A stretch of DNA of 64,000 bases, taken from contig JAUWGH010000001.1 of assembly GCA_030606485.1 (NCBI GenBank), positions 620,001 to 684,000 of the forward strand, in the 5' to 3' direction. Source of the DNA: Promethearchaeota archaeon. Its GTDB lineage: Archaea > Asgardarchaeota > Lokiarchaeia > Sigyniarchaeales > SOKP01. Of this stretch, positions 9,673 through 18,732 are shown piece after piece (position 1 is the stretch's first letter; each line of letters opens with the position of its first letter). A model generated the notes under the pieces. It was not told where the DNA came from. It made no database searches and saw only the letters and a list, made by a program, of their open reading frames with translations. A program made the translations under genes and the position numbers.

Positions 9673-10128
9673 ATGCCAATATATGAAGCTGGAATTAATT
9701 TAGGAAATAGAAATTTAATTCAAATTAAATATTATATCTCCCCTGAACAACTTGATCCAAATTTAAGAGCCGGATTTCTCCAGGCACTTGATGGATTTAG
9801 TCACGAAGTCATGGGCGACGATATCGATACTATATCACTTGCTTCATTTAAGTTAGTTTGTGTTTCTATTCCATTAGCACTACCGGGGGTTTCAACTCCT
9901 GAAGATACCTTACCTCTAATTTCTTATGCAATTATTGATAAAAAACTTTCTGTAGAAACTGTAAAAGAACAGTTAGATTTAGTTTCTCGGCGATTTACTA
10001 ACAGATACTCAATAAATGATATTTTTTCGAAAAAGCCTAAATATTTTAGAAAATTTACATCTTTATTTGATGAGATTTTGGGTGATTTGAAGCTTAAAGA
10101 AGAAGATCGATTTAAATCAATATTATAA
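9673..10128 (+). CDS. Longin/roadblock-like small protein
   Basis: This is a soluble protein of 151 residues with no signal peptide. I do not recognise a named family with certainty. Its central pattern (LRAGFLQALDGFSHEVMGDD... then a hydrophobic strand SFKLVCVSI) resembles a domain seen in three other proteins of this window, at 11380, 20922 and 27879. The alternating strand/helix layout fits a longin or roadblock fold, which in Asgard archaea commonly partners GTPases. It directly precedes a divergent DRG-like GTPase gene (within 100 nt, same strand). The pairing suggests a GTPase-regulator role. A structure prediction would decide the fold. Confidence 0.6.
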   Translation: MPIYEAGINLGNRNLIQIKYYISPEQLDPNLRAGFLQALDGFSHEVMGDDIDTISLASFKLVCVSIPLALPGVSTPEDTLPLISYAIIDKKLSVETVKEQLDLVSRRFTNRYSINDIFSKKPKYFRKFTSLFDEILGDLKLKEEDRFKSIL

Positions 10129-10218
10129 AAATTCAATTAAAAATATTTAAAGTAGAATGGGAAAAATACTCTGAGTTCCAATATCGGTTCCGAGGCTAAA
10201 GCTAAATATGCAGAATAT

Positions 10219-11358
10219 TTGGATGCAAAATCCCTTGAAGAAAAAATTAAAAAACTAGAAGAATTCATATCTTTAGTTCCAAAGCATAAGGCAACGGAAA
10301 AAATTGTTGCTTTAAATAGAACAAGATTAGTTAAATTAAAAGGTGAACTGGAGTCTAACAAGAAAAGACAAAAGAAACTTAGCTCCAGAATTAGTCCTTT
10401 CTCAGTAAAATCAGAGGGAATTCAAATAATATTAATTAGCGACTTTCATACTCTGGGTGCGGGAAAAACAACAATTTTTCATCATTTAACAGGAGCAAAA
10501 TATGAAAATATCGGTAAATTCACAGCTATACCTCAAATAGGAATTTATAAATTTAATAAAATAAAATTTCAGATTGTTGACATGCCTGCAATTATGGAAG
10601 GCGCCTCAAAAGGTGTGGGTCATGGAACTGAAATATTATCGGCTGTTCGCTCTGCAGATTTAATATGTTTATGTATAGATTTAAGTAGAGGCATCAAAAA
10701 ACAAATGGGCTTATTATTAAGTGAATTTAGCAAGGCAAATATCCGAATTAATATAACATCACCACCAATTGAAATTGAAAAAACGGGTTCTAATAAAATT
10801 CAAGTATTTTATTTAACCGAAGAAGCAAAAAAATATTTGAATATGGACGAAGATATTAAACAACTAGTAAAAGAAAGTGGTATCCATAATGCACTAGTAA
10901 AAATCCATGGAAAAATTAATTTGGAAATGGTATCAGATGCGTTAAATCAATCAATTGCATATAAAAAAATGATCATTTTAGGAACTAAAGGCGATTTGCC
11001 TAATACTCAGAATCAATTTGATTTATTAAAAAAGAAATATAAAAATAAATTTCCATTAATCATTGGTGTTAGTGGAAAAAAAGGTGAAGGGTTTATTGAT
11101 TTTGGCAATAATATTTTAGAATTTCTCAATAAGATTAAAATTTTTACCAAATCGGGAAATAAAATAGCTGAACCACCTTTAATTGTTAATAATGATTCAA
11201 CTGTTAAAGATATAGCATTAAAAATACATAAAAGTTTTTATAAATACTTTAAATATGCCGTAGTCTACAGAAAAGGTTCAATTATGAATAAAAAAAGAGT
11301 AGGAATCAATTATTTACTTCAAAATGAAGATGTCGTTGAAATTTTTACTACAGTATAA
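10219..11358 (+). CDS. Divergent DRG/OBG-family GTPase with C-terminal TGS domain
   Basis: About 379 residues in DRG order: N-terminal basic helical region (KATEKIVALNRTRLVKLKGEL), G domain, and a C-terminal TGS-like ubiquitin-fold domain (last 70 residues, LLQNEDVVEIFTTV). The GTP motifs are unusual. The P-loop reads FHTLGAGKTT without the first Gly, the DxxG motif is DMPA rather than DxPG, and G4 is TKGD rather than NKxD. The N-terminal boundary is uncertain: the frame is open back to a TAG at 10153 with no ATG, so TTG 10219 or CTG 10171 must serve. It sits beside the longin-like gene at 9673. It may be a paralogue specialised away from the ribosome-associated Drg. Confidence 0.8.
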   Translation: MDAKSLEEKIKKLEEFISLVPKHKATEKIVALNRTRLVKLKGELESNKKRQKKLSSRISPFSVKSEGIQIILISDFHTLGAGKTTIFHHLTGAKYENIGKFTAIPQIGIYKFNKIKFQIVDMPAIMEGASKGVGHGTEILSAVRSADLICLCIDLSRGIKKQMGLLLSEFSKANIRINITSPPIEIEKTGSNKIQVFYLTEEAKKYLNMDEDIKQLVKESGIHNALVKIHGKINLEMVSDALNQSIAYKKMIILGTKGDLPNTQNQFDLLKKKYKNKFPLIIGVSGKKGEGFIDFGNNILEFLNKIKIFTKSGNKIAEPPLIVNNDSTVKDIALKIHKSFYKYFKYAVVYRKGSIMNKKRVGINYLLQNEDVVEIFTTV

Positions 11359-11379
11359 ATATAAAGTAGGCTTTATTTA

Positions 11380-12330
11380 TTAATAATCTTCGATATCTTC
11401 CTCTTTTAATTTTAGGATATCTTTTATAACCTGAGATAGTTCTGATTCTTGGTTCGCGTCTTTTTCAAGTAACATTTTTGCCATTTCTTTAAATTTCTGA
11501 TACTCATTTCCAGAAGATATTTTTTGAATTTTTGAACCAAAAGAATATAGATTTAAATATGTGTCTCTATATTCTCCCTCAATAAGAGGTTTCTGACCAA
11601 TTTTTTTTAAAGACTCACTTAAAGATTCTTTTGCTCTTTGTAAATAATATTTAATTTTAAATTTTGTATCATCAATCTCTCTTTTTACCTGCTGGAATCT
11701 TTTCTGATATTGTCTATATCCATTATCATCCTTTAATTGATTAGAAATATCTAAAATGTTCTCAATTATCTTTTGTTTTCTTATTAAATTTTCGGTTTGA
11801 TTTAATCGATCTTCTAAAAATTGCTTTTCTTCTAATAAATCCTCAACTTTTTGGGGAGAGAGTGCCCCTTTTTGCTCCCAAATTGATTTTAAAACTTCCA
11901 TTTGATTATCCGTAAGAGTTTTTTCATCTATTAATGATTTTTCAGAAACAATTAACTGGGAAATTGGATGATCTAAAATCTTAAATATATCCTTTTGACC
12001 ATTCCAATCCATAAAAATTTCTTGATGTTTAAGTAAAACTTTAATTATCTTAGGAATAAGTTTATTAACTTTTTTATTATCTTCTTGGTCTATAATTAAA
12101 ACAAGATCAACATTAAGTCCAGAAATAGTAGTAATTTTTACGACATAGTTTCCGAGCTCAATATTCTTTAAATCTTTTGAGCCCTCTAATAGCATTTCTT
12201 GGATAAAGCTTTTAATCGCCGAGAAAAACGATGAAAATAACTCCATTTTTCCATGACTTATCCTTTGAAAACTCTTATCAAACATCAATAATCCGGATTT
12301 TGTTTGATAAAGGAAAATACTATAAAGCAT
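11380..12330 (-). CDS. Longin-like domain protein with coiled-coil C terminus
   Basis: This 316-residue cytosolic protein has an N-terminal 130-residue domain beginning YSIFLYQTKSGLLMF and continuing ELFSSFFSAIKSFIQEML, then strands NYVVKITTI and VDLVLIIDQ. This is the same layout as the other longin-like proteins here. Residues from about 150 to 300 are highly charged and helical (LEEKQFLEDRLNQTENLIRKQK), likely coiled coil. It faces the DRG-like gene tail to tail and lies downstream of the large helicase gene on the same strand. No enzymatic motif is visible. A regulator or scaffold role is inference. Confidence 0.6.
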   Translation of the reverse strand: MLYSIFLYQTKSGLLMFDKSFQRISHGKMELFSSFFSAIKSFIQEMLLEGSKDLKNIELGNYVVKITTISGLNVDLVLIIDQEDNKKVNKLIPKIIKVLLKHQEIFMDWNGQKDIFKILDHPISQLIVSEKSLIDEKTLTDNQMEVLKSIWEQKGALSPQKVEDLLEEKQFLEDRLNQTENLIRKQKIIENILDISNQLKDDNGYRQYQKRFQQVKREIDDTKFKIKYYLQRAKESLSESLKKIGQKPLIEGEYRDTYLNLYSFGSKIQKISSGNEYQKFKEMAKMLLEKDANQESELSQVIKDILKLKEEDIEDY

Positions 12331-12387
12331 GCCCTTATTGGAATCTTCTACAATTAATAAATAATTAGTATAACATCTATATATAAT

Positions 12388-15051
12388 TTAATTGTTTGAA
12401 ACTTTTGGATCTTTAATTTTTTCAATCATTTTTGGAATAAATAATAATTTCTCTTTTATATCCTCATTCAATTTTAGCGATTCACAAATATTTTTAATCG
12501 TCTGAAAAGAATGTATTAGACTTTCAAAAAAATCAATCAAATCACCGCGATATATAATAATCTCAGATTCTTTTAATAGATAATAGTAAATATCATCAAT
12601 TGAATATTTCTTATCGATTCTTAATGAGAGAATCAGGTTTTGGAGATTATTCAGCCCGCAATCACAATATGGTGCATCTTTGCATTCACAATTAAATAAG
12701 ATTTTAATCCAATTTGTCAAAATATCTATTAAAAATTTTGGAAAACTTCTTCTCTTTTTATAATTTCTACTTTCCATAATCGAAAGTATTGTTCCGGAAA
12801 ATAACTGATTAGATACATATTTGGCATTTAGGCTTTTTGATACCTCAGAAACGATCTTATTGCTAACATACACATTTTTTAAGGGCTCTAAATTCAAAGC
12901 GACGGTTTCTAATGGAATTTTCTCAATAAATATTTGATCCTTGATTAATAATGCTTCATTAATTGTCAAAAAAGATGTAGAGATCGCAGTTCCTAATTTA
13001 GTAGTTTTATATAGAGAAGCTTCTTTATTTATCAATTTCTTTTGTATAAGAACTTTCAAAAAATCATCTAACAAATAATCACTATTAATTAAATTCTCTT
13101 GAAACTCACGGATATCCTCATATTTTACAAATTTTTTCATGGTAATAAATGATAAAAGTTCAGTAAGCATTCGATCTTCATCTGGTTCAACTTCAATTGG
13201 TTCAAGTTTACCATTTAATAAATGAAGTGCGACCTTTTCCTCGGTTTCTTTATTTCTTAAATTAAAAATTCGATTGGGTATAACTAAAAGATAAATCTTG
13301 CCGAGATCATGCTTTTTAAATCGTCCAGCTCTGCCATACATTTGCTCAAATTCTGATACTTTTAGCCAATTGATCCCCATTGCAAGAGAATCAAATATCA
13401 CTTGACTTGCAGGAAAATCTACACCAGCTGCAAGTGCGGCGGTAGTAACTACGGCAGATATCTTCTGTTTAAGGAATAAATCTTCAATTTCTTTTTTTTC
13501 CTTATATGTCAATCCTGCGTGATATGCTTCAACTTTAATTCGTTTGCTTCTTAGATATTCGCTTAAAGTATGACAATTCTTTCTAGAATTAGTAAATACA
13601 ATTGTTTGGCCCTTAAATCCGTAATTTGAAACTTTAGAAAACTCATACTTTATAAGTTTAGACATATTTTTATTTTTTTCGTGTTCATTTAAACATAATA
13701 ATAGATGCCTTTCAACGGGAACTGGCCGTTCACTGTATCTAATTAATTTAGCATTCAATTCAGTTGCAATATCTTCTGGTTTTCCAACAGTTGCACTTAA
13801 ATATAAATATTGACTTTTATTAGGAAGAAATAATGATTTCAATCTAGAAATTAACCCATCAATAATGAATCCTCTTTCGGAGTCCCCCAAATTTTGAATT
13901 TCATCTACAATAATTGTTTTAAATTCACCTAATTTCAAAGGATTTCCGCTTCTGAGGAAAAAATCAAGCGCTTCATAAGTCCCCACAATAATTTGGGAAT
14001 TTCTTATATCTCCAGAATCATATAAATAATCTTCTCCAATTATTGTCTTTCCAACTCTTATGGCAACGTTGATCCCTAATTTGTTATATCTTTCTTTAAA
14101 TTCTTCATAACGTAAATTAGCTAAAGCCACAATCGGGACTAAATATAACATCCTATTTTTTTTATTCATTAATATCTTCTTTATACCAGCTAATTCGGCA
14201 ATTAAAGTTTTCCCAGAAGAAGTCTGTGATACAATCATTAAATTAATATTTTTATTTACATCGAGTAATCCTGATTCTATAGATTTAATTTGAATTGGCA
14301 GTAGTTCTCCATATCCTTCTTTTTTTAATAGTTCCTTAAACTCATCTGGAAGATCAATTTCATTAATAATTAATTTATATTCTCTTCCTTCCTCTTCCCT
14401 TTTTTCTAACAAATCATATAAAGTTAAATCAGAATTTTTCACCGGATTGAAATTTGGGGTGAAAGTAGTTAAAATTCTTTTAACATTCTTAAATTTTAAA
14501 ATTAAATGTTTCAAGAAATCTTTTAATTTTGGATTAATATCAATATCTCGCATTTTCAATTCATTTGTAATAAGAAAAAGAGCGCAATTAGGACATATTA
14601 ATTGGTTTTTAAAAGATTGGATTATTTCAGAATTATCCAACAAAGTAAATTTATTATTCTTTAGGCATGAATTACAAAGCGTTAAGCGCTCAATTTTATT
14701 AAATTGGAAGGATTTTAGCATTTCCAGTAAAGGTTTTAATTCATTTATATCTGTTTGATCTGAGATTGCCAAAAAATTATTTTTATTGGATTTTAAAAAT
14801 TCTTTAAATAATTTCGGATCAACAGGTTTAGTTCCTCCTTTGAGATATTTTTCAAATTTTACTGGGCGAATTTTGTTTTTAAGGTCCAATCCAAATGTCA
14901 ATTCGCCTTTAAAAAATGGCTGGCTAGAATAAATTAATTGCCTACCAGTTTTCTTTTTTAAATAGAATAAATAGACTGTAAATATTTCTTTTTTTGTATG
15001 TAATGGATTTCTATCAAGAACAATAAAAAAATCTTTATTAATTGAAACCAA
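12388..15051 (-). CDS. Ski2-like superfamily 2 ATP-dependent helicase with zinc-binding flanks (DUF5814-like)
   Basis: This is an 887-residue SF2 helicase. Order: an N-terminal region with a CxxC...CxxC zinc site (CNSC near 144, CPNC near 175), Walker A SQTSSGKT (about 275), DEIQ as motif II, SATVGKP as motif III, then FTNSRKNC and a motif VI QMYGRAGRFKK. The C terminus carries a compact Cys cluster (CECKDAPYCDCG), typical of a large archaeal helicase group annotated DUF5814. It probably unwinds RNA or DNA in processing or repair; the substrate is unknown. It starts at a TTG (15051); no better start is in frame nearby. Confidence 0.88.
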   Translation of the reverse strand: MVSINKDFFIVLDRNPLHTKKEIFTVYLFYLKKKTGRQLIYSSQPFFKGELTFGLDLKNKIRPVKFEKYLKGGTKPVDPKLFKEFLKSNKNNFLAISDQTDINELKPLLEMLKSFQFNKIERLTLCNSCLKNNKFTLLDNSEIIQSFKNQLICPNCALFLITNELKMRDIDINPKLKDFLKHLILKFKNVKRILTTFTPNFNPVKNSDLTLYDLLEKREEEGREYKLIINEIDLPDEFKELLKKEGYGELLPIQIKSIESGLLDVNKNINLMIVSQTSSGKTLIAELAGIKKILMNKKNRMLYLVPIVALANLRYEEFKERYNKLGINVAIRVGKTIIGEDYLYDSGDIRNSQIIVGTYEALDFFLRSGNPLKLGEFKTIIVDEIQNLGDSERGFIIDGLISRLKSLFLPNKSQYLYLSATVGKPEDIATELNAKLIRYSERPVPVERHLLLCLNEHEKNKNMSKLIKYEFSKVSNYGFKGQTIVFTNSRKNCHTLSEYLRSKRIKVEAYHAGLTYKEKKEIEDLFLKQKISAVVTTAALAAGVDFPASQVIFDSLAMGINWLKVSEFEQMYGRAGRFKKHDLGKIYLLVIPNRIFNLRNKETEEKVALHLLNGKLEPIEVEPDEDRMLTELLSFITMKKFVKYEDIREFQENLINSDYLLDDFLKVLIQKKLINKEASLYKTTKLGTAISTSFLTINEALLIKDQIFIEKIPLETVALNLEPLKNVYVSNKIVSEVSKSLNAKYVSNQLFSGTILSIMESRNYKKRRSFPKFLIDILTNWIKILFNCECKDAPYCDCGLNNLQNLILSLRIDKKYSIDDIYYYLLKESEIIIYRGDLIDFFESLIHSFQTIKNICESLKLNEDIKEKLLFIPKMIEKIKDPKVSNN

Positions 15052-15169
15052 TTTGCTGTCCCAAAATAATGACTATATCTATAACTATGAATTTATAAAA
15101 TATTTATCAATAATAACCTTTTCTTGAAAAAGAGCGAATTTAAGAAAATAAGAATGAATATTTGATTAG

Positions 15170-15331
15170 TTAAAATCCGAATATGGCTTTAATTCGATTG
15201 AAAATATCAAGGATTTGTTTTATTTTAGTTTCATCCCCTGTATTAAGAAAATGTTCAATCCATTGAGATAGACCCCCACTTTTTATCCAATCTAAAAAAT
15301 ATTCGACAGATTGTTTATCGACATCGGACAT
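15170..15331 (-). CDS. Small hypothetical protein (53 aa)
   Basis: A short ORF from an ATG at 15331 begins MSDVDKQSVEYFLDWIKSGG and ends in a basic/hydrophobic helix (IFNRIKAIFGF). It reads as a plausible amphipathic helical peptide without low-complexity bias. The upstream in-frame ATGs end at a TAA, so this start is the only option. It lies in the 456-nt gap between the helicase and the zinc-finger protein. Function unknown; it could also be chance. Confidence 0.35.
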   Translation of the reverse strand: MSDVDKQSVEYFLDWIKSGGLSQWIEHFLNTGDETKIKQILDIFNRIKAIFGF

Positions 15332-15507
15332 TATCTCATCATCCCTTTTGAATACATGATTAATATATTTTCAAACTTATTTAATTCTTAATTATTATTA
15401 TTTATTACTTTTTTTATTGAGATATTTATTATATAAATAAAGTATTTAATTATTAATTTCTACTTTAATATATTATATTTTCAAAGTAAAATTTTAAGCG
15501 AAATAAA

Positions 15508-16461
15508 ATGCCTGAAGTAAGAATTAAAAGTCCAAATATTGATGATATTTTCAATAAATGGAAACAAAAAGCATATAGACTAAAGAAAAAAGAATTAGAA
15601 AAGCAATTTGGAACCAAAGGTGCAGTATTTTCACTTGATACTATTTCTGCTGGTGAAACGGTAAAAGAAACCATGAAAGAAGCATCCATCTACTTTTTAG
15701 TCGAACAGAAAGTAGAAGCATCCAAGGATCAGAAAGAAGAGCGTGGGACTATAAAAGAACTAAGTAAAAATACTTTTTATTCATTAAAAAGTGCTAAAAT
15801 TGATAAAAAAAAGTGGAAGGGACCTGATATTGTGCCAATGTATGATACAATAGAACCTGTACCTTGCAGTGATTGTAAAGGAAAAGGATACACCGAGACG
15901 AAATGCAAAGAATGTACCAACGGCACTAAAACAACCGATATGATAGTATTAACTGGCGCTGAAGCGAAAAAAGAAAAAAAACCGTTCAAGTATGATTGCA
16001 ATGTTTGTTATAAAACTGGAGTGATTAGAAACAGATGTAAAACATGTGATGGATACGGAACAACTTATAAATGGAAATTATTACCTGTGCCTTTCACATC
16101 TAAAATGGCTAATGTTCCGAAACTCTATTCAAGTGCTCCAACGAAATATGAAAAGCAAATTGGTGAAGAGTTAGGAGAATTAATTGAATCTGTTGAAGGA
16201 ATTAAATTTACTAATGTAAAGGATTTATCTGATAAAACAATTGAGCCAAACCTTGGTTACTATAATAAAAATATCTCGAAAGTAGTTAAAAGAGCTGCAA
16301 ATGACTATCAGAAATTTGAAAAGGACAAAGACTATAAGATTAAAAGCCAAATTTATGTATTCCCTCTAATACAAATATTTTGTGAGAGTAAAAAAGGGAA
16401 GAAATTCGAGATATATGCTGTTGGGAGCGAACAGAAGTTTATCACGTATAGCAATTTCTAA
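15508..16461 (+). CDS. DnaJ-type CxxCxGxG zinc-finger protein lacking a J domain
   Basis: This is a 317-residue protein. Residues 115-190 hold two pairs of CxxC motifs in the DnaJ arrangement: CSDCKGKGY, CKECTNGT, CNVCYKTGV and CKTCDGYGT. There is no HPD-containing J domain. The N terminus is lysine-rich and helical, and the C-terminal half looks alpha/beta with no motif I recognise. Such fingers bind unfolded polypeptides or act as redox modules in other proteins; which applies here is unknown. It stands alone, convergent with the membrane protein gene at 16503. Confidence 0.7.
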   Translation: MPEVRIKSPNIDDIFNKWKQKAYRLKKKELEKQFGTKGAVFSLDTISAGETVKETMKEASIYFLVEQKVEASKDQKEERGTIKELSKNTFYSLKSAKIDKKKWKGPDIVPMYDTIEPVPCSDCKGKGYTETKCKECTNGTKTTDMIVLTGAEAKKEKKPFKYDCNVCYKTGVIRNRCKTCDGYGTTYKWKLLPVPFTSKMANVPKLYSSAPTKYEKQIGEELGELIESVEGIKFTNVKDLSDKTIEPNLGYYNKNISKVVKRAANDYQKFEKDKDYKIKSQIYVFPLIQIFCESKKGKKFEIYAVGSEQKFITYSNF

Positions 16462-16502
16462 ATTTAATTATTTTTTAGTTTTTTAGACTTGTTAAGACCA
16501 AT

Positions 16503-17105
16503 TTAAAGTAAATCGATATCAATTTTTTTAGATTTAACTTTCTTTTTCACATTTTCTAATTTTTCTTCAAGCAACTCGCTATAAATCTGTGCAAGGTAAA
16601 AATTTTCCTTTAATTCCTCATCATAACCGGTTAATTTTTCAAATCTTTTATTTAAAGTATAATTGATAACTTTTTTTCTAAAACCAATGAATAAAACTAC
16701 TATAATACCACAAATAATTAAAAGTATCGCGATATACAGATTGTAATGAAATCCCTGAGTCTCACAAAACAAATGATAGAAGAAATAGGAAATAAGACCA
16801 CCAATGTTCACAAATGCTATATCAAAAATTGCATTAAGACCTGAATCACGGCGACCTTCGAATTTTAATCCAGCTTTAAATAGAATAACATTTTCAAATA
16901 ATTCCCAAATTAGAGCACTAAATTGTAAAAATGAAAATGCATCAGGGGGTAGAAATAAATTTAATAATATCGGGAATCCAATTAATCCCATTAATATATG
17001 CCCGAACGTGTAATAATCAATACCCGTAGTTCCTACTTGGATTAAAGTTTTTGCAAATATTGGCAAACTTTTATCGTCTTTTTTACTTGACTTCTTTTTT
17101 TCCAT
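16503..17105 (-). CDS. Four-helix integral membrane protein of unknown function
   Basis: This 200-residue protein has a lysine-rich cytosolic N terminus followed by about four membrane helices (around residues 30-50, 60-80, 97-115 and 122-145) and a charged, helical C-terminal tail ending in KVKSKKIDIDLL. Conserved-looking polar residues inside the membrane region (FGHILMGLIGF, LIWELFEN, RRDSGLNAIFDI) suggest a metal- or lipid-related site like that in small WELxEN membrane proteins. I cannot name the family. It is divergent from the ECF S component gene. Confidence 0.7.
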   Translation of the reverse strand: MEKKKSSKKDDKSLPIFAKTLIQVGTTGIDYYTFGHILMGLIGFPILLNLFLPPDAFSFLQFSALIWELFENVILFKAGLKFEGRRDSGLNAIFDIAFVNIGGLISYFFYHLFCETQGFHYNLYIAILLIICGIIVVLFIGFRKKVINYTLNKRFEKLTGYDEELKENFYLAQIYSELLEEKLENVKKKVKSKKIDIDLL

Positions 17106-17305
17106 AATTTCTCACAATTTAATTTAGTTTATCTTACCAATAAAAATTATATCGATTTTATTCATTAATTAATATAAAATCTGACTGTTTTAGATTTATT
17201 GGTTTATATTAAAAATATAAATGATTCTATTTATGGATCAAGATTAATTTAAAAATCCTTAAGTGAATTCAGAATATTTTTTTTATTGATAATAAAATTT
17301 ATATG

Positions 17306-17336
17306 TAAGTTTGAACTTATTATAAGTTGAAACTTA
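17306..17336. promoter_or_regulatory. Two tandem 14-bp palindromes before the ECF S gene (candidate operators)
   Basis: Two near-identical palindromes, TAAGTTTGAACTTA (17306-17319) and TAAGTTGAAACTTA (17323-17336), are both of the form TAAGTT-NN-AACTTA and are spaced 17 nt centre to centre. They follow a TATA-like stretch (TTTATATG near 17299) and end 36 nt before the start codon at 17373. They would therefore cover the expected transcription start. This is typical of a dimeric repressor site; the ligand is presumably the vitamin or its relative transported downstream. Confidence 0.6.
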
Positions 17337-17372
17337 TATATTTATTACATAACTCCCTATTTAGAAAAGGAT

Positions 17373-18155
17373 ATGAGTGAGTTAAAAGATTACACCAATA
17401 ATAAGGAAATGCGCTCCTCAATTAAGATAGCCACGACAGCAATGATGATTGTTTTGGTCTGTATCGTTACCATGATATTTTCAGTTTATTTACCATCAAG
17501 TAATGGATTTTTTAATGTTGGTGAAGCAATGGTTTATATTAGCGCAATATTATTTGGTCCATATGTTGGTGCTATTTCGGGCGGAGTGGGTTCAATGTTA
17601 GCGGATTTTTTATTAGGATTCCCTCATTATGCTCCTGGAACGTTAATTATTAAGGGAATTGAAGGATATCTTGTAGGTTTTTTTTATTTTAAGATGAAAA
17701 AATTAGAATTATCTCAGAAAAATTGGTATATTTTAACGATTTTAATAGCATTTCTAATCAATTTAGCCGTAATTCTTATTGGACTTATATATTATCAAGG
17801 TTTAGCTTATGTTGGTGGATATATTGGAGGAACTCCTATTTGGGAAATTACTGCAGAATTTAATATGATATTATGGCTCATAATAGGTGTAATTGGATTC
17901 ATTTCTATCGTTGTTATTGGATATAAATATAGTCAAGATATTGGACTTAAAATAATTTCTATGTTATTAGGTGGGATTATTATAGTAATTGGCTATTTTT
18001 TATATGCGACATTTGTTTTACAGTATGCAGGGGCATTTACAGAAATTCCATTTAATTTTCTTCAATCTTTTATTGGAATATTAATCGCTGTTCCAACCAT
18101 TTCTTCCTTAGAAAAATACAGCGGGGTTATTGCATTCACTAGATTTAAAAAATAA
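17373..18155 (+). CDS. ECF-type vitamin transporter S component
   Basis: This 260-residue membrane protein has about six helices. The family signature is FFNVGEAMVYISAILFGPYVGAISGGVGSMLADFLLGFPHYAPGTLIIKGIEGYLVGFF at residues 45-105. The S component binds the vitamin and docks on a shared EcfT-EcfAA' module. Such a module is encoded at 29349-31940 in this window, so this stand-alone S gene probably uses it. The substrate cannot be read from sequence. Two tandem palindromes before the start suggest substrate-responsive repression. Confidence 0.88.
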   Translation: MSELKDYTNNKEMRSSIKIATTAMMIVLVCIVTMIFSVYLPSSNGFFNVGEAMVYISAILFGPYVGAISGGVGSMLADFLLGFPHYAPGTLIIKGIEGYLVGFFYFKMKKLELSQKNWYILTILIAFLINLAVILIGLIYYQGLAYVGGYIGGTPIWEITAEFNMILWLIIGVIGFISIVVIGYKYSQDIGLKIISMLLGGIIIVIGYFLYATFVLQYAGAFTEIPFNFLQSFIGILIAVPTISSLEKYSGVIAFTRFKK

Positions 18156-18273
18156 ATCTTACTCACTTTTCTAATTTACAAATTTTCAAGGATAATAATT
18201 ATGTTTATAAATTAATTAAATCTGAACTATATGTTATAATCATTATTTACTTACTATTTCTGAGTTAATTACA

Positions 18274-18645
18274 ATGGGAAAAAATAAATATGGAAAAGGT
18301 TTTCAGAAAAAAAGCAAAAAACAAGGACAACCATCAAAAGGGTCAAAAAAACAAGGTGGGGCTTCAATTCGTGGTGGGAAAATAAAAGCAAGTCATATTT
18401 TAGTCGCAAAATTAAGAAAAGCACAAGAGATTTATGAGGATATACAAGTAGGAGAAAAATTTGAAGACCTTGCTAGAAAATACTCTACATGTCCTAGTAA
18501 AAGTAAGGGAGGAAATTTAGGAGAATTCGCCAAGGGGACTATGGTGTCCGCATTTTGGAATGCTTGCACTAAATTAAAAATAGGTGAAATCTCTCAACCT
18601 GTAAAAACTGAGCATGGTTATCATATTATTAAACGCACGGGATAA
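18274..18645 (+). CDS. Parvulin-type peptidyl-prolyl isomerase
   Basis: This is a 123-residue protein: a 35-residue, very basic Lys/Gly/Gln-rich N-terminal tail, then a complete parvulin domain. The domain shows IKASHILVAK, FEDLARKYSTCPSKSKGGNLGEF, and the C-terminal EHGYHIIKRTG with the conserved His pair. There is no signal peptide, so it is cytosolic. The basic tail resembles that of eukaryotic Par14/Pin4, which binds nucleic acid, although this is a compositional likeness only. It is monocistronic. Confidence 0.93.
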   Translation: MGKNKYGKGFQKKSKKQGQPSKGSKKQGGASIRGGKIKASHILVAKLRKAQEIYEDIQVGEKFEDLARKYSTCPSKSKGGNLGEFAKGTMVSAFWNACTKLKIGEISQPVKTEHGYHIIKRTG

Positions 18646-18732
18646 TAATTCAGTGGTTATTATATGAAAAAATTAGAACTTATTTAAAAATTAAAATTGT
18701 CCTTTCTTTTTTTTGGTTATATCTTCTCTAAA

